A stretch of 64,000 nt of DNA from Nocardiopsis sp. FR4 (GCF_009830945.1 NZ_VWVV01000015.1:1-64000), one strand, 5' to 3'; shown: positions 38,457 through 49,046, numbered from the stretch's first letter. Program-made: numbers and translations. The notes: a model not told the origin generated them from the letters alone.

Positions 38457-39137
38457 ATGGCCTCCCCCGAACCCACGGACGCCCCCGCCGCGCCCCCGGG
38501 CGTTCCCTCCGACCTGTCCCAGCGCCCCACCAGCGTCTCCCACCTGCGCCGGTACGTCAGCCTGCGCGGTCCCAACACACGGATGTGGATCACCGCGGCC
38601 TACTTCTCCGCCGCCCTGACCGTGGGTTTCCTGGTGGTCGTGGGGTCCATGCTCTGGCACGTGCTGCGCCAGGAGGCCACGGTCGGCTCGGTGTCGCTGT
38701 GGGCCTTCGCGGGCCTGGTCATGCTCTTCCTCGGGCCGGGGAGCAACGTGTTCATGCTGCGCGGGCTGCCGCAGCGCATCACCCGGCAGGGCATCAGCGC
38801 CGACAGCGACGGCGTCACGGTCCTGCAGGAGCGCAAGTGGTGGTTCCCCGGCGAGGGGACGTTCATCTCCTGGGCCGAGATCCGGCGCGTGCGCGAGGTG
38901 CACATCGGCGGCCGCAGGCTGACCTACTTCATCGAGTTCGTGCTGGACACCCACAGGACCGATCCCGAACTGCCCAGCTGGGCCGAGACCGCCGAGAGCC
39001 TGGGTCTGGAGGCGGTCGACGCGCCCACGCAGTTCTACGTGCAGGTGCCCGGCGATCTCAAGGAGCAGATCCTGCGGATGGTCGAGCGCACCGCCCCGCT
39101 GCCCTCCGTCGTGGAGCGGATGCCCCCGCTACGGTGA
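38457..39137 (+). CDS. two-helix membrane protein of unknown function
   Basis: 226 aa. After 40 residues of polar sequence come two membrane helices (ITAAYFSAALTVGFLVVVGSML and VSLWAFAGLVMLFLGPGSNV, about 44-65 and 77-96), then a cytoplasmic domain (about 115-226) with strands suggestive of a PH-like or DUF-type fold. ATG at 38457 sits within a purine-rich stretch. The 3' end overlaps the convergent IclR gene by nine bases. Confidence 0.7.
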   Translation: MASPEPTDAPAAPPGVPSDLSQRPTSVSHLRRYVSLRGPNTRMWITAAYFSAALTVGFLVVVGSMLWHVLRQEATVGSVSLWAFAGLVMLFLGPGSNVFMLRGLPQRITRQGISADSDGVTVLQERKWWFPGEGTFISWAEIRRVREVHIGGRRLTYFIEFVLDTHRTDPELPSWAETAESLGLEAVDAPTQFYVQVPGDLKEQILRMVERTAPLPSVVERMPPLR

Positions 39138-39890
39138 GGCGCGGCCGCTCAGGCGCCGGGTCAGCTCGGCCGCGGCGTCGCGCACCCGTCCGGCCAGCGC
39201 CCGCGGGGTCACCGGCCGGGCGCTGGGCACGGTGAGGCTGATCGCCGCCGCCGGACGGCCGTTGTGGTCCACCGCGGCCGCCGCCACCGACACGAACCCC
39301 TCGGTGACCTGGCCGTCCTCCATCGACCAGCCCTGGAGCCGCTCCTCGGACAGCACCTGGCGCAGCTGTCCCGGGGTGGCCGGTCCGCGCCCGGTGCGGC
39401 TGGTGAACGCGGCGGTGTCCGGGTACAGGGCGCGCACCTGCGCGCGCGGCAGCCGGGCCAGCATGGCCCGCCCCGAGGCGGTCAGGTGCGCGGGCAGGCG
39501 CACCCCCACCCCGGTGATCAGCGCCGGGGCGTGCGGGGGCTGCTCCTTGAGCAGGTACAGGGTGTCGGCGCCGTGCAGGACGCCCAGGTGGGCGGTGGCG
39601 CCGGTGGTCTCGGTGAGCTGGTGCAGCAGGGGTCGCGCCAGGCGCTCCACGCCGTCGTGGCGCAGGTAGGCCGAGCCGATCTCGAACGCCGCCACGCCCA
39701 GCCCCCAGCGGCGTTCCTCGGGCAGGTGGGTGACGAAGCCCTCCTCCGCCATGGCCTCCAGCAGCTGGTACACGCTGGAACGGGGCACACCCAGCTCGGC
39801 GGCGATCGCCGAGGCCGACACCGGTCCGGGGCGGGTGGCCAGGAAGCGCAGCAGCCGCAACGCGCGCGTGGCCGCCGGAACGAGGCTCAT
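39129..39890 (-). CDS. IclR-family regulator, probably of the hut genes
   Basis: 253 aa. N-terminal winged helix-turn-helix (TRALRLLRFLATRPGPVSASAIAAELGVPRSSVYQLLEAM, about 8-47) and a C-terminal IclR effector domain (GVRLPAHLTASGRAMLARL, GWSMEDGQVTEGFVSVAAAAVD, AAAISLTVPSAR). ATG at 39890 gives the family N-terminus. It is divergent from hutH with a perfect palindrome in between, so control of histidine use, sensing histidine or urocanate, is the natural inference. Confidence 0.9.
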   Translation of the reverse strand: MSLVPAATRALRLLRFLATRPGPVSASAIAAELGVPRSSVYQLLEAMAEEGFVTHLPEERRWGLGVAAFEIGSAYLRHDGVERLARPLLHQLTETTGATAHLGVLHGADTLYLLKEQPPHAPALITGVGVRLPAHLTASGRAMLARLPRAQVRALYPDTAAFTSRTGRGPATPGQLRQVLSEERLQGWSMEDGQVTEGFVSVAAAAVDHNGRPAAAISLTVPSARPVTPRALAGRVRDAAAELTRRLSGRASP

Positions 39891-39994
39891 GCCCCCATTG
39901 TCCCGCACGGAGGGCGGGTGCGGGAGGGCCGGAACCGATGCTCTCGGGCGCCACGGCGGGAGGAGGACTCCCCCTGGCGGCCGCCAGCCCACAA

Positions 39995-40012
39995 CGTCTG
40001 AGATCTCAGACG
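39995..40012. promoter_or_regulatory. 18-bp perfect palindrome, candidate hut operator
   Basis: CGTCTGAGATCTCAGACG is fully self-complementary over 18 bases and sits between the divergent iclR-type and hutH genes, 105 bases before the former and 54 before the latter. IclR proteins bind such palindromes as dimers. No other perfect palindrome of this length was noticed in the window. Confidence 0.7.
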
Positions 40013-40066
40013 GAACCCCCGTGTCAGCTCTTCACCAGGGGCACCACGAGAGGTCAAATGGGGGGC

Positions 40067-41614
40067 ATGTCCACAGCAGTTCCTCCCGTCGTCGTCGGCG
40101 GCGTCCCACTCACCCCGGCACAGATCCTCGGCGTCGCCCGCCACGGCGCGCCCGTCACCCTCGCGGAGGAGGCCCGCAAGGCCCTCCGGCACGGCCGTGA
40201 ACGGGTGGAGTCCCTCGCCCGCGGCGAGGTGCCCGCCTACGGGGTCAGCACCGGTTTCGGCGCGCTCGCCACCCGCCACATCGCCCCCGACCTGCGGGCC
40301 CGCCTGCAGCGGTCGCTCATCCGCTCGCACGCCGCCGGGACCGGAGCGGAGGTGGAGGCCGAGGTCGTGCGCGCCCTGATGCTGCTGCGCCTGCGCACCC
40401 TGGCCTCGGGCAACACCGGGGTGCGGCCGGCCACGGCCGAGACCCTCGCCGCGCTGCTCAACGCGCGCATCACACCGGTCGTGCACGAGTACGGCAGCCT
40501 GGGCTGCTCCGGAGACCTGGCGCCGCTCTCCCACGTGGCGCTCGCCCTCATGGGGGAGGGCGAGGTCCGCGACGCCTCCGGAGAGCTCCGCCCGGCCCAC
40601 ACCGCCCTGCACGAGGCCGGGATCCGCCCGGTGGAGCTGGGCGCCAAGGAGGGCCTGGCCCTCATCAACGGCACGGACGGCATGCTCGGCATGCTCGTGC
40701 TGGCCTGCCTGGACCTGGAACGCCTGCTCAAGGTCGCCGACATCACCGCCGCGATGAGCGTCGAGGCCCTCCTGGGCACCGACCGGGTCTTCGCCGAGGA
40801 GCTGCAGCGGCTGCGCCCGCACCCCGGCCAGGCCGCCTCCGCAGCCAACCTGCGCCACCTGCTCGCGCACTCCCCGATCGTGGCCTCCCACCGCGGCCCC
40901 GACTGCAACCGGGTCCAGGACGCCTACTCGCTGCGCTGTGCACCGCAGGTCGCCGGAGCCGCCCGCGACACCCTGGCCCACGCCCTGCTCGTGGCCGGAC
41001 GCGAACTCGACAGCGTCATCGACAACCCGGTGGTCCTGGACGACGGCCGGGTGGAGTCCAACGGCAACTTCCACGGCGCGCCCGTGGCCTACGTGCTCGA
41101 CTTCCTGGCCATCGCGGTGGCCGACACCGCCTCCATCGCCGAGCGGCGCACCGACCGCATGCTCGACGTGGCGCGCTCACACGGCCTGCCCGCCTTCCTC
41201 GCCGACGACCCGGGCGTGGACTCCGGGCACATGATCGCCCAGTACACCCAGGCCGCCATCGTCTCCGAGCTCAAGCGCCTGGCCGTGCCCGCCAGCGTTG
41301 ACTCCATCCCCAGCTCGGCCATGCAGGAGGACCACGTCTCCATGGGCTGGGCGGCCGCACGCAAGCTGCGCCGAGCCGTGGACGGCCTGGCCAGCGTCCT
41401 GGCGGTGGAGCTGCTCACCGCCGCCCGCGCCCTGGACCTGCGCTCTCCGCTGGAGCCCGGCCCCGCGACCGGCGCCGTGCTGCGCGCGGTCCGCGAGAGG
41501 GTCCCCGGCCCCGGGCCCGACCGCCACCTGTCACCCGAGATCGCCGCCGTCACCGACCTGGTCACCGACGGCACGGTGGTCGAGGCCGCCGAGTCCGTCG
41601 TCCCCCTCGTCTGA
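40067..41614 (+). CDS. hutH: histidine ammonia-lyase
   Basis: 515 aa. It deaminates histidine to trans-urocanate. The MIO-forming site reads [14 protein letters not shown] (about residue 144), with Cys-Ser-Gly where the usual triad is Ala-Ser-Gly; the essential Ser and Gly are present, and I recall Cys here in other actinobacterial HutH. Other family blocks: [39 protein letters not shown] and [13 protein letters not shown] use the ATG at 40067; the ATG three codons upstream is closer to GAGAGG and possible. First gene of the hut cluster. Confidence 0.95.
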   Translation: MSTAVPPVVVGGVPLTPAQILGVARHGAPVTLAEEARKALRHGRERVESLARGEVPAYGVSTGFGALATRHIAPDLRARLQRSLIRSHAAGTGAEVEAEVVRALMLLRLRTLASGNTGVRPATAETLAALLNARITPVVHEYGSLGCSGDLAPLSHVALALMGEGEVRDASGELRPAHTALHEAGIRPVELGAKEGLALINGTDGMLGMLVLACLDLERLLKVADITAAMSVEALLGTDRVFAEELQRLRPHPGQAASAANLRHLLAHSPIVASHRGPDCNRVQDAYSLRCAPQVAGAARDTLAHALLVAGRELDSVIDNPVVLDDGRVESNGNFHGAPVAYVLDFLAIAVADTASIAERRTDRMLDVARSHGLPAFLADDPGVDSGHMIAQYTQAAIVSELKRLAVPASVDSIPSSAMQEDHVSMGWAAARKLRRAVDGLASVLAVELLTAARALDLRSPLEPGPATGAVLRAVRERVPGPGPDRHLSPEIAAVTDLVTDGTVVEAAESVVPLV

Positions 41615-41633
41615 AGGCCCTGAGGAGATCCGC

Positions 41634-43286
41634 ATGAGCCGTACCGTCCGCGCCGCGCGCGGCACCGCCCTGACCGCGAAGGGCTGGCCGCAGGAGGCCG
41701 CCCTGCGCATGTTCCACAACAACCTCGACCCCGAGGTCGCCGAGCACCCCGAGGACCTGGTCGTCTACGGCGGTACCGGCCGGGCCGCCCGCGACTGGCG
41801 CAGCTTCGACCGCATCACCGCCACCCTGCGCGACCTGGAGGGCGACGAGACCCTGCTCGTGCAGTCGGGGCGCCCGGTCGGCGTCGTGCGCACCCACGAG
41901 TGGGCGCCCCGCGTGCTCATCGCCAACAGCAACCTGGTGGGGGACTGGGCGAACTGGCCCGAGTTCCGCCGCCTGGAGGCCCAGGGCCTGACCATGTACG
42001 GGCAGATGACCGCCGGTTCGTGGATCTACATCGGCACCCAGGGCATCCTGCAGGGCACCTACGAGACCTTCGCCGCCGTCGCCGCCAAGAGGTTCGGCGG
42101 CACGCTGGCCGGGACCATCACCCTGACCGCGGGGCTCGGCGGCATGGGCGGCGCCCAGCCGCTGGCCGTGACCATGAACGACGGCGTGGCGATCGTGGTC
42201 GAGTGCGACCCCACCCGGATCGACCGCCGCATCGAGCACCGCTACCTGGACGTGCGCGCCGACAGCCTGGACCACGCCCTGGAGCTGGCCGTGCGGGCGC
42301 GCGACGAGCGCCGCCCCCTGTCGGTGGGCGTCCTCGGCAACGCCGCCGAGGTCCTGCCCGGACTGCTCTCGCGCGGGGCGCCGGTCGACGTGGTCACCGA
42401 CCAGACCTCCGCCCACGACCCGCTGGCCTACCTGCCCGCCGGGGTGGCCTTCGAGGACTGGCGGGCCCTGGCCGCGGCCAAGCCCGAGGAGTTCACCGCC
42501 CGGGCGCGCGCGTCCATGGCCGCGCACGTGGAGGCCATGGTCGGCTTCCAGGACGCGGGCGCCGAGGTCTTCGACTACGGCAACTCCATCCGCGACGAGG
42601 CCCGCAGCGGCGGCTTCACCCGCGCCTTCGACTTCCCCGGCTTCGTGCCCGCCTACATCCGGCCGCTGTTCTGCGAGGGGAAGGGGCCGTTCCGGTGGGC
42701 GGCGCTGTCCGGCGACCCCGCCGACATCGCCCGCACCGACCGGGCCGTCCTGGACCTGTTCCCCGACAACGAGCACCTGGCCCGCTGGATCCGCATGGCC
42801 GGGGAGCGGGTCGCCTTCCAGGGGCTGCCCGCCCGCATCTGCTGGCTGGGCCAGGGCGAGCGCGCCGCCGCGGGGGCGCGGTTCAACGAACTGGTCGCCT
42901 CGGGCGAGGTGTCGGCGCCGCTGGCCATCGGCCGCGACCACCTGGACACCGGTTCGGTGGCCTCTCCCTACCGCGAGACCGAGGCGATGCGGGACGGCTC
43001 CGACGCCATCGCCGACTGGCCGCTGCTCAACGCCCTGGTCAACACCTCCTCCGGCGCCTCCTGGGTGTCCATCCACCACGGCGGCGGCGTGGGCATGGGC
43101 CGCTCCCTGCACGCCGGGCAGGTCAGTGTCGCCGACGGCACCGACCTGGCGGCCGCCAAGCTGGAGCGGGTGCTCACCAACGACCCCGCCACGGGCGTCA
43201 TCCGGCACGTGGACGCCGGGTACGAGGAGGCCGGGCGCGTGGCCCGGGAGCACGGCATCCGCGTCCCCATGAGCGAGGACGGCTGA
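41634..43286 (+). CDS. hutU: urocanate hydratase
   Basis: 550 aa, standard length. Urocanase blocks: [22 protein letters not shown] at the start (about 16-37), [33 protein letters not shown], the NAD-binding [12 protein letters not shown] (about 166-177), and the Cys site [12 protein letters not shown] (about 343). It converts urocanate to imidazolone propionate with tightly bound NAD. GAGGAG lies 6 bases before the ATG; 19 bases after hutH, so cotranscribed. Confidence 0.97.
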   Translation: MSRTVRAARGTALTAKGWPQEAALRMFHNNLDPEVAEHPEDLVVYGGTGRAARDWRSFDRITATLRDLEGDETLLVQSGRPVGVVRTHEWAPRVLIANSNLVGDWANWPEFRRLEAQGLTMYGQMTAGSWIYIGTQGILQGTYETFAAVAAKRFGGTLAGTITLTAGLGGMGGAQPLAVTMNDGVAIVVECDPTRIDRRIEHRYLDVRADSLDHALELAVRARDERRPLSVGVLGNAAEVLPGLLSRGAPVDVVTDQTSAHDPLAYLPAGVAFEDWRALAAAKPEEFTARARASMAAHVEAMVGFQDAGAEVFDYGNSIRDEARSGGFTRAFDFPGFVPAYIRPLFCEGKGPFRWAALSGDPADIARTDRAVLDLFPDNEHLARWIRMAGERVAFQGLPARICWLGQGERAAAGARFNELVASGEVSAPLAIGRDHLDTGSVASPYRETEAMRDGSDAIADWPLLNALVNTSSGASWVSIHHGGGVGMGRSLHAGQVSVADGTDLAAAKLERVLTNDPATGVIRHVDAGYEEAGRVAREHGIRVPMSEDG

Positions 43287-43335
43287 CGCGGTTCCGTACA
43301 TCCGAATCCGTCCGTACCGACGTGGGGACACACCC

Positions 43336-44604
43336 GTGAACGACCCGTACACCCCCTCGGGCCCCGAGGCCTTCGACCGCCTGTGGGCCGAGCTGGAACC
43401 CCTGGGGCGCGACCCCGGCAGCGGCGGCTACCACCGCCACGCCTGGAACGGCTCCGACGCCGAGGTCCGCGCCTGGTTCACCGAGGCCGCCCGCTCGCGC
43501 GGCCTGGACGTGCGCGCCGACCGCAACGGCAACCTGTGGGCCTGGTGGGGGGACCCCGGGCCGGGGGCCGTGGCCACCGGCTCCCACCTGGACTCGGTGC
43601 CCGACGGCGGCGCCTTCGACGGCCCCCTCGGCGTGGTCAGCGCCCTGGCCGCGGTGGATGAGCTGCGCCGGCGCGGGGTCCGCCCCGGGCGGCCCCTGGC
43701 CGTCACGGTCTTCACAGAGGAGGAGGGCGGCCGGTTCGGCGTCCCCTGCCTGGGCAGCCGCCTGACGGCCGGGGAGATCTCCCCCGAGCGCGCCCGCGGC
43801 CTGACCGACGCAGGGGGCACCACCTGGGCGCGGGCGATGGAGGCCGCCGGACACGACCCCGACGCCCTGGGAGCCGACCCCGGGGCGCTGGCGGACCTGG
43901 ACGTGTTCGTCGAACTCCACGTGGAGCAGGGCCGCGCGTTGGAGGAGACCCCGCACCCGGTGGGGGTGGCCAGCGCTATTTGGCCGCACGGGCGCTGGCG
44001 GATGGACTTCACCGGACGGGCCGACCACGCCGGGACCACCCGCCTGGCCGACCGCGCCGATCCGGTGCTGCCCTTCGCGCACGCGGTCCTGGCCGCCCGC
44101 GTCCTGGCCGAGCAGCACGACGCCCGGGCCACCGTGGCCCGGGCCAGGGTCGTCCCCAACGGCACGAACGCCATCCCGTCGCTGGTCAGTGCATGGTTGG
44201 ACGCGCGTGCCGCCGACGAGGACGCGCTGGAGGCGGTCGTGTCCGGGGTGCGCGAGGCGGCCGGGCTGGCCGCCCGCGAGCACGGCGTGGGCCTGGAGGT
44301 GGCCGCCGAGTCCCGGTCCCCGCTGGTGTCCTTCGCGCACGGCCTGCGCGACCGGCTGGCCGCGGTGGTCGCCTCCCGCGCCCCCGGGCCCGGGGTCCCC
44401 GTGCTGCCGACCGGCGCCGGGCACGACGCGGGGGTGCTCGCCGCTCACGTGCCCACCGCGATGCTCTACGTGCGCAACCCGACCGGGGTGTCGCACTCCC
44501 CCCGGGAGTGGGCCCGGCCCGGGGACTGCCACGCCGGGGTGCTCGCCCTCGCCGACGTCCTGCAGGACCTGCTGGCCCGCCCTGCCCGAGAGGAGCGGGG
44601 GTGA
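43336..44604 (+). CDS. M20-family amidohydrolase (allantoate/N-carbamoyl type) in the hut operon
   Basis: 422 aa. Zinc ligands of the M20 amidohydrolase subfamily: His84 in GSHLDS, Asp95 in FDGPLG, the Glu pair at 128-130 in FTEEEGG, a His in VELHVEQG, and a C-terminal His in GVSHSPREW. Close homologues are annotated allantoate amidohydrolase. In this cluster, HutF yields N-formylglutamate and no separate HutG is present, so the enzyme may remove formyl from glutamate; that is inference from context. Overlaps hutF by GTGA. Confidence 0.88.
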   Translation: MNDPYTPSGPEAFDRLWAELEPLGRDPGSGGYHRHAWNGSDAEVRAWFTEAARSRGLDVRADRNGNLWAWWGDPGPGAVATGSHLDSVPDGGAFDGPLGVVSALAAVDELRRRGVRPGRPLAVTVFTEEEGGRFGVPCLGSRLTAGEISPERARGLTDAGGTTWARAMEAAGHDPDALGADPGALADLDVFVELHVEQGRALEETPHPVGVASAIWPHGRWRMDFTGRADHAGTTRLADRADPVLPFAHAVLAARVLAEQHDARATVARARVVPNGTNAIPSLVSAWLDARAADEDALEAVVSGVREAAGLAAREHGVGLEVAAESRSPLVSFAHGLRDRLAAVVASRAPGPGVPVLPTGAGHDAGVLAAHVPTAMLYVRNPTGVSHSPREWARPGDCHAGVLALADVLQDLLARPAREERG

Positions 44605-46043
44605 CCTCGACACATGTGACTGAACAGACCGCGTCCGGACGACCCGGGGGCGGGAGGCGGCGCGGCGACCCGGTGTGGTGCGAGTGGGCCTGGACGGGGG
44701 GCGCGGTCCCCGAGCCCGGCGTGCTCGTGCGCCTGGACGGCGGCCGGATCGCCTCGGTGGAGGCGGGGGTGCCCGCACCCGCCGGGGCCGAGGTGCTGTC
44801 GGGGCTGACCCTGCCCGGCCTGGCCAACGCCCACTCGCACGCCTTCCACCGGGCCCTGCGGGGGCGCACCCACGCGAACGGCGGTTCCTTCTGGACCTGG
44901 CGCGAGACGATGTACCGCGTGGCCGACCGCCTGGACCCGGACGGCTACCACCGGCTCGCCCGGGCCGTCTACGCCGAGATGGCCCTGGCCGGGATCACCT
45001 GCGTGGGCGAGTTCCACTACCTGCACCACGCCCCCGGCGGCACCCCCTACGCCGACCCCAACGCCATGGGGCACGCCCTGGTGGCCGCGGCGGCCGACGC
45101 GGGGATCCGCGTCACCGTGCTGGACGCGTGCTACCTGTCCGGGGGCCTGGACGCCCGGGGCGCCCACCAGCCCCTGACCGGTCCCCAGCTGCGGTTCGGC
45201 GACGGTGACACGGCGGGCTGGGCGGAGCGCGCGGGCGCCTTCGCCCCCAGCGCCGACCACGCGCGCACGGGAGCGGCCATCCACTCGGTCCGAGCCGTCC
45301 CGGTCGCGGGGCTGTCCGAGGTCGCCGGGTTCGCGGCCGAACGCGGGGCGCCGCTGCACGTCCACGTCTCCGAGCAGCCCGCGGAGAACACCGCCTGCCT
45401 GGCCGCCCACGGCCGCACCCCCACGGCCCTGCTCGCCGACGCGGGCGCGCTCACCGGCCGCACCAGCCTGGTGCACGCCACCCACCTGACCGACGGCGAC
45501 GTCGCCGACGTGCGCCTGTCGGGGGCGACCGTGTGCCTGTGCCCCACCACCGAACGGGACCTGGCGGACGGGCTGCCGCGCACCGGCGACCTGCTTCCCG
45601 CCCCGCTCAGCCTGGGTACCGACCAGCACGCCCACACCGACCTGTTCGAGGAGGCCCGGGCGGTCGAGCTGCACGAGCGCCTACGCACCCACCGGCGCGG
45701 CACCCTGGACGCCGGGGCGCTGCTGCGCGCCGCCACCGTACAGGGGCACGCCTCGCTGGGCTGGACCCGGGAGGGCGCGGACCGGGGCACCGGTGCGCGG
45801 CCCGAAGCCGGTGTCCTGGCCGCCGGGGCCCGGGCGGACCTGGTCAACGTCCCCCTGGACGGCCTGCGCCTGGCCGGGGCCGACCCGCGCCGGGCCGCCG
45901 ACGCCGTGGTCTTCGCGGCCACCGCCGCCGACGTGCGGCACGTGATGGCGGACGGGCGCTGGATCGTGCGCGAGGGCGTGCACACCCTGGTGCCCGACAC
46001 CGCCCGGGTGCTCGACGCGGCCGTCGCCGAGCTGTACACGTGA
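44601..46043 (+). CDS. hutF: formimidoylglutamate deiminase
   Basis: 480 aa, amidohydrolase superfamily. Metal site HxH in [14 protein letters not shown] (about 73-86), [12 protein letters not shown] (about 252), LVHATHL, and the Asp of SLGTDQHAH near 335. HutF hydrolyses N-formimidoyl-glutamate to N-formyl-glutamate plus ammonia. It fits between hutU/M20 and hutI. GTG at 44601 with AGGAG five bases upstream; a GTG five codons on is possible. Translationally coupled to the M20 gene. Confidence 0.92.
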   Translation: MTSTHVTEQTASGRPGGGRRRGDPVWCEWAWTGGAVPEPGVLVRLDGGRIASVEAGVPAPAGAEVLSGLTLPGLANAHSHAFHRALRGRTHANGGSFWTWRETMYRVADRLDPDGYHRLARAVYAEMALAGITCVGEFHYLHHAPGGTPYADPNAMGHALVAAAADAGIRVTVLDACYLSGGLDARGAHQPLTGPQLRFGDGDTAGWAERAGAFAPSADHARTGAAIHSVRAVPVAGLSEVAGFAAERGAPLHVHVSEQPAENTACLAAHGRTPTALLADAGALTGRTSLVHATHLTDGDVADVRLSGATVCLCPTTERDLADGLPRTGDLLPAPLSLGTDQHAHTDLFEEARAVELHERLRTHRRGTLDAGALLRAATVQGHASLGWTREGADRGTGARPEAGVLAAGARADLVNVPLDGLRLAGADPRRAADAVVFAATAADVRHVMADGRWIVREGVHTLVPDTARVLDAAVAELYT

Positions 46044-46150
46044 GGCGGGACGCGCCCCCGGCCCGTCCCGAGCAGTTGTCATCCCACACCGGAGAGGAGG
46101 CGGGCGCCCGAACCCGGTCCGCGGACCGGTCCGCCGCGCCCCACCAGCCG

Positions 46151-47356
46151 ATGAGCGACGTGCCCGAGAGCATCGTCATCGACGACATCGCCACCCTGGT
46201 CACCAACGACCCCTCTCTGGGGCGGGGGGCGGTGGGGGAGGTCGAGGACGCCGCCCTGGTCATCGAGAACGGCCGGGTGGCCTGGTCGGGCCCGCGCGCG
46301 CAGGCGCCCGCCGCCGACGCGCGCGTGGACGCCGCGGGTCGGTGCGTACTGCCCGGGTTCGTGGACAGCCACTCCCACCTGGTGTTCGCGGGCGACCGCA
46401 GCCGCGAGTTCGCCGCCCGGATGAGCGGGCGGCCCTACTCGGCCGGCGGGATCCGCACCACCGTGGCCGCCACCCGCCGGGCCGGGGACGCCGACCTGCT
46501 CGCGCGTGCCCGGCGGCTCGTCCGCGAGGCCCGGGCCCAGGGCACCACCACCCTGGAGGTCAAGTCCGGTTACGGGCTGACCGTCGAGGACGAGCGGCGC
46601 AGCCTCGCCGTGGCCGGACGCGTCACCGAAGAGGTGACCTTCCTGGGCGCGCACGTGGTCGCCCCCGAGTACGCCGACGACCCCCAGGGGTACGTCGACC
46701 TGGTCACCGGTTCCATGCTGGAGGCCTGCGCGCCGCACGCCCGGTGGATCGACGTCTTCTGCGAGCGCGGCGCCTTCGACGAGGAGGCCTCCCGGCGGGT
46801 GCTCACCGCAGGGGCCGCGCGGGGCCTGCTGCCCCGCGTGCACGGCAACCAGCTGGGCCCGGGGCCGGGCGTGCGCCTGGCGGTCGAGGTGGGCGCCGCC
46901 TCGGTCGACCACTGCACCTACCTGGAGCCGGAGGACGTGGACGCCCTGGTCCAGGCCGCCGCGCGCCCCGAGCCCACGGTCGCCACCCTGCTGCCGGGGG
47001 TGGACTTCTCCACCCGCCAGCCCTACCCCGACGCCCGCGCGCTCCTGGACGCCGGCGCCCTCGTCGCCCTGGCCAGCGACTGCAACCCCGGGTCCTGCTT
47101 CACCTCCAGCCTGGCCTTCTGTATCGCGATCGCCGTCCGCGAGATGGGGATGACCCCCGACGAGGCGGTGTGGGCGGCCACCGCGGGCGGCGCCCGGGCG
47201 CTGCGCCGCGACGACGTGGGCCACCTGGCGCCCGGCGCGCGGGCCGACCTGGTCCTGTTGGACGCCCCCAACCACCTGTACCTGGCCTACCGGCCCGGGG
47301 TCCCGCAGGTCGCGGCGGTCTGGAAGGACGGGGAGCTGGAGTTCGGGCGGCCCTGA
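46151..47356 (+). CDS. hutI: imidazolonepropionase
   Basis: 401 aa, amidohydrolase fold. The metal site is [21 protein letters not shown] (about 72-92), then [12 protein letters not shown], the substrate-site HGNQLGPG, and [18 protein letters not shown] (about 296). It opens imidazolone propionate to formimidoyl-glutamate. The ATG at 46151 has no clear ribosome binding site and lies 108 bases after hutF, so a slightly different start or a separate small leader is possible. The four hut enzymes plus the M20 gene make a complete route from histidine to glutamate. Confidence 0.95.
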   Translation: MSDVPESIVIDDIATLVTNDPSLGRGAVGEVEDAALVIENGRVAWSGPRAQAPAADARVDAAGRCVLPGFVDSHSHLVFAGDRSREFAARMSGRPYSAGGIRTTVAATRRAGDADLLARARRLVREARAQGTTTLEVKSGYGLTVEDERRSLAVAGRVTEEVTFLGAHVVAPEYADDPQGYVDLVTGSMLEACAPHARWIDVFCERGAFDEEASRRVLTAGAARGLLPRVHGNQLGPGPGVRLAVEVGAASVDHCTYLEPEDVDALVQAAARPEPTVATLLPGVDFSTRQPYPDARALLDAGALVALASDCNPGSCFTSSLAFCIAIAVREMGMTPDEAVWAATAGGARALRRDDVGHLAPGARADLVLLDAPNHLYLAYRPGVPQVAAVWKDGELEFGRP

Positions 47357-47465
47357 ACGCGGGGCGGGGCCACGCGCGGGCGGCCGGGTGTCCCCACGAA
47401 CTCAACGGCGGCCTAACCTCCCCGAAACCCGCGGCACCGAACCTGGAGTCACGTCGGTGCGCGTC

Positions 47466-47499
47466 CGCCGCCGCGGGACAGCGTCGTCCCGCGGCGGCG
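47466..47499 (+). terminator. hairpin after the hut cluster, in the ACT-GNAT leader
   Basis: A perfect 14-bp stem (47466-47479 with 47486-47499), 6-base loop, 33 bases before the next gene. TAACCT (47414-47419) upstream fits a -10, so the hairpin may lie in the leader of the next gene as well as ending hut transcription. Confidence 0.6.
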
Positions 47500-47531
47500 G
47501 GTGCACCGCCCTTCGACCCGGGAGGTCAGCG

Positions 47532-48638
47532 GTGAGCCTGTGGCGTGTCAGGACGGCGGTCGAGGACCGCCCCGGCGGCCTCGCCCGCCTCGTCGGGGCG
47601 CTGGCGGGCTGCGGCGGCAACATCGTCGGGCTGTCCCTGCACACCGACGTGTCCGGTGTGGTCGACGAGTTCGTCGTGGACCTGCCCGGCGACCACGGGG
47701 CGGCGCTGCGCGCGGTCGCCGAGCACAGCCCCAGCGGTACGGTGACGGTCGTTCCCGCCCACAGGCGCGAGGTCGGGGACGACGTCACCAGGGCCCTGCT
47801 GCTCGCCGAGCGGCTGCGGGCGCACCCCAACCGGCTGCCCGACGCCCTGGCCGAGCTGCTGCTGGCCGACGGGGCGCGCTGGACCAACCTGACCAGGATC
47901 GGCGAGGACGGGGAACTGGACCCGGCCACGGCGATGCTGGTGCCGGTCGGTCCGCTGCGGGGGGTGTTGGTGCACCGGGCCTCGCACCCCTTCACCTGGA
48001 CCGAGTCCAGCCGTGCCGACGCGCTGGTGCGCTCGGTGATGCCCTCGACCGGACCGGTGCCCGCCGACCGGACCGTGCGCACCGCGGCGGGCGTGGCGCT
48101 GGGCCTGCGCCAGGTCCGAAAGGCCGACACGCCCGCCCTGAGCGACCTGCACCGGCGCTGCTCGGCCGAGACCGTGCGCAGCCGCTACTTCGCCGGGATG
48201 GACGAGCTGAGCCCGCACATGCTGCGCGTGTTCTGCGACCCCGAGCGCGGTCTGACCCTGGCGGTGCGCCCGGCGGGGGAGGAGGAGCCGGTCGCCCTGG
48301 GGCACCTGATGTACACCCTGGAACCGGGGGTGGGGGAGGTCGCCTTCCTGGTGGAGGACGCCTGGCAGCGGCGCGGGGTGGGCACCGCCCTGGCCCGCGC
48401 GCTGACCGCCACCGCCGCCGACTGGGGGCTGGCCGAGGTGCGCGCGGAGACCACGCTGGCCAACGCGGGGATGATGCGGATCATGGTCGGCCTGGGGGCG
48501 TCGGTACGGGTGTGGCGTACGGGAAGCCCCTACGTGCAGGCCCGCCTGCCGGTGGCCGGGGCGCTGCGGGCCGGCGCGGGCCGTCGCGGCGGGCAGCTCG
48601 CGCGCCTGATGGGCGGTGGCGGGGCGGATCCGCGGTGA
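47532..48638 (+). CDS. ACT-domain GNAT acetyltransferase
   Basis: 368 aa. Residues 1-75 form an ACT-type regulatory domain (RTAVEDRPGGLARLVGALAGCGGNIVGLSLH). A linker domain follows, and residues about 195-345 are a GNAT fold with the acetyl-CoA loop VEDAWQRRGVGTALARALT (about 275). ACT-GNAT fusions in actinobacteria include amino-acid-regulated protein lysine acetylases; here the target is unknown. GGAGG lies 6 bases before the GTG. Confidence 0.85.
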   Translation: MSLWRVRTAVEDRPGGLARLVGALAGCGGNIVGLSLHTDVSGVVDEFVVDLPGDHGAALRAVAEHSPSGTVTVVPAHRREVGDDVTRALLLAERLRAHPNRLPDALAELLLADGARWTNLTRIGEDGELDPATAMLVPVGPLRGVLVHRASHPFTWTESSRADALVRSVMPSTGPVPADRTVRTAAGVALGLRQVRKADTPALSDLHRRCSAETVRSRYFAGMDELSPHMLRVFCDPERGLTLAVRPAGEEEPVALGHLMYTLEPGVGEVAFLVEDAWQRRGVGTALARALTATAADWGLAEVRAETTLANAGMMRIMVGLGASVRVWRTGSPYVQARLPVAGALRAGAGRRGGQLARLMGGGGADPR

Positions 48639-48673
48639 ACCTCCGGCCCCGGCGGCCCGGGGCCGGACACGAC

Positions 48674-48713
48674 GCGGGGCCGACGGTCACCGGGGGGCGA
48701 CCGCCGGCCCCGC
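48674..48713. terminator. bidirectional terminator
   Basis: Nine outer base pairs (48674-48682 with 48705-48713) and a short inner stem lie between convergent genes. No T tract. Confidence 0.55.
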
Positions 48714-48767
48714 TCGCGGTTGACGCGATGAGGTCTGCTGCCGGGACGGGGGACCCCGTCCGCGGTG

Positions 48768-49046
48768 CTACTGGGACTCGCTGCCGGCGGCCTCGTCGGC
48801 GCTCTGGGCGCCCTCGGCGGGCGCGGAGGCCGGGGCCTTCTTGGTGACGCGGCGCTTCTTCACCGGACGCGAGTAGTCCACGAGGGGCTCGTAACGGGTC
48901 TCGTGCTCCTTGAAGCAGTCGGCGCACGCGTCGACCTCGCGGACGGAGCCCTCCCAGGCGAACTGGATGACCTCAGTCGCCTCGACCTTCTCCTCACGGA
49001 CGGCGTGGGGATCGCAGTACTTGAGCGTGAAGACCTCGGTGACCAC
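48768..49046 (-). CDS. small conserved hypothetical protein with Cys/His pairs
   Basis: 92 aa from the GTG at 49046, preceded by GAAGGGA at good spacing; the frame is open further upstream but that sequence is unlike the rest. The protein starts MVTEVFTLKYCDPHAVREEKVEAT, has a second CADCFKEH pair that could bind zinc, and ends in a Lys-rich then acidic tail (KKRRVTKKAP, then Ala, Glu, Ser). It resembles short actinobacterial proteins of unknown function. The basic stretch suggests nucleic-acid binding. Confidence 0.7.
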   Translation of the reverse strand: MVTEVFTLKYCDPHAVREEKVEATEVIQFAWEGSVREVDACADCFKEHETRYEPLVDYSRPVKKRRVTKKAPASAPAEGAQSADEAAGSESQ

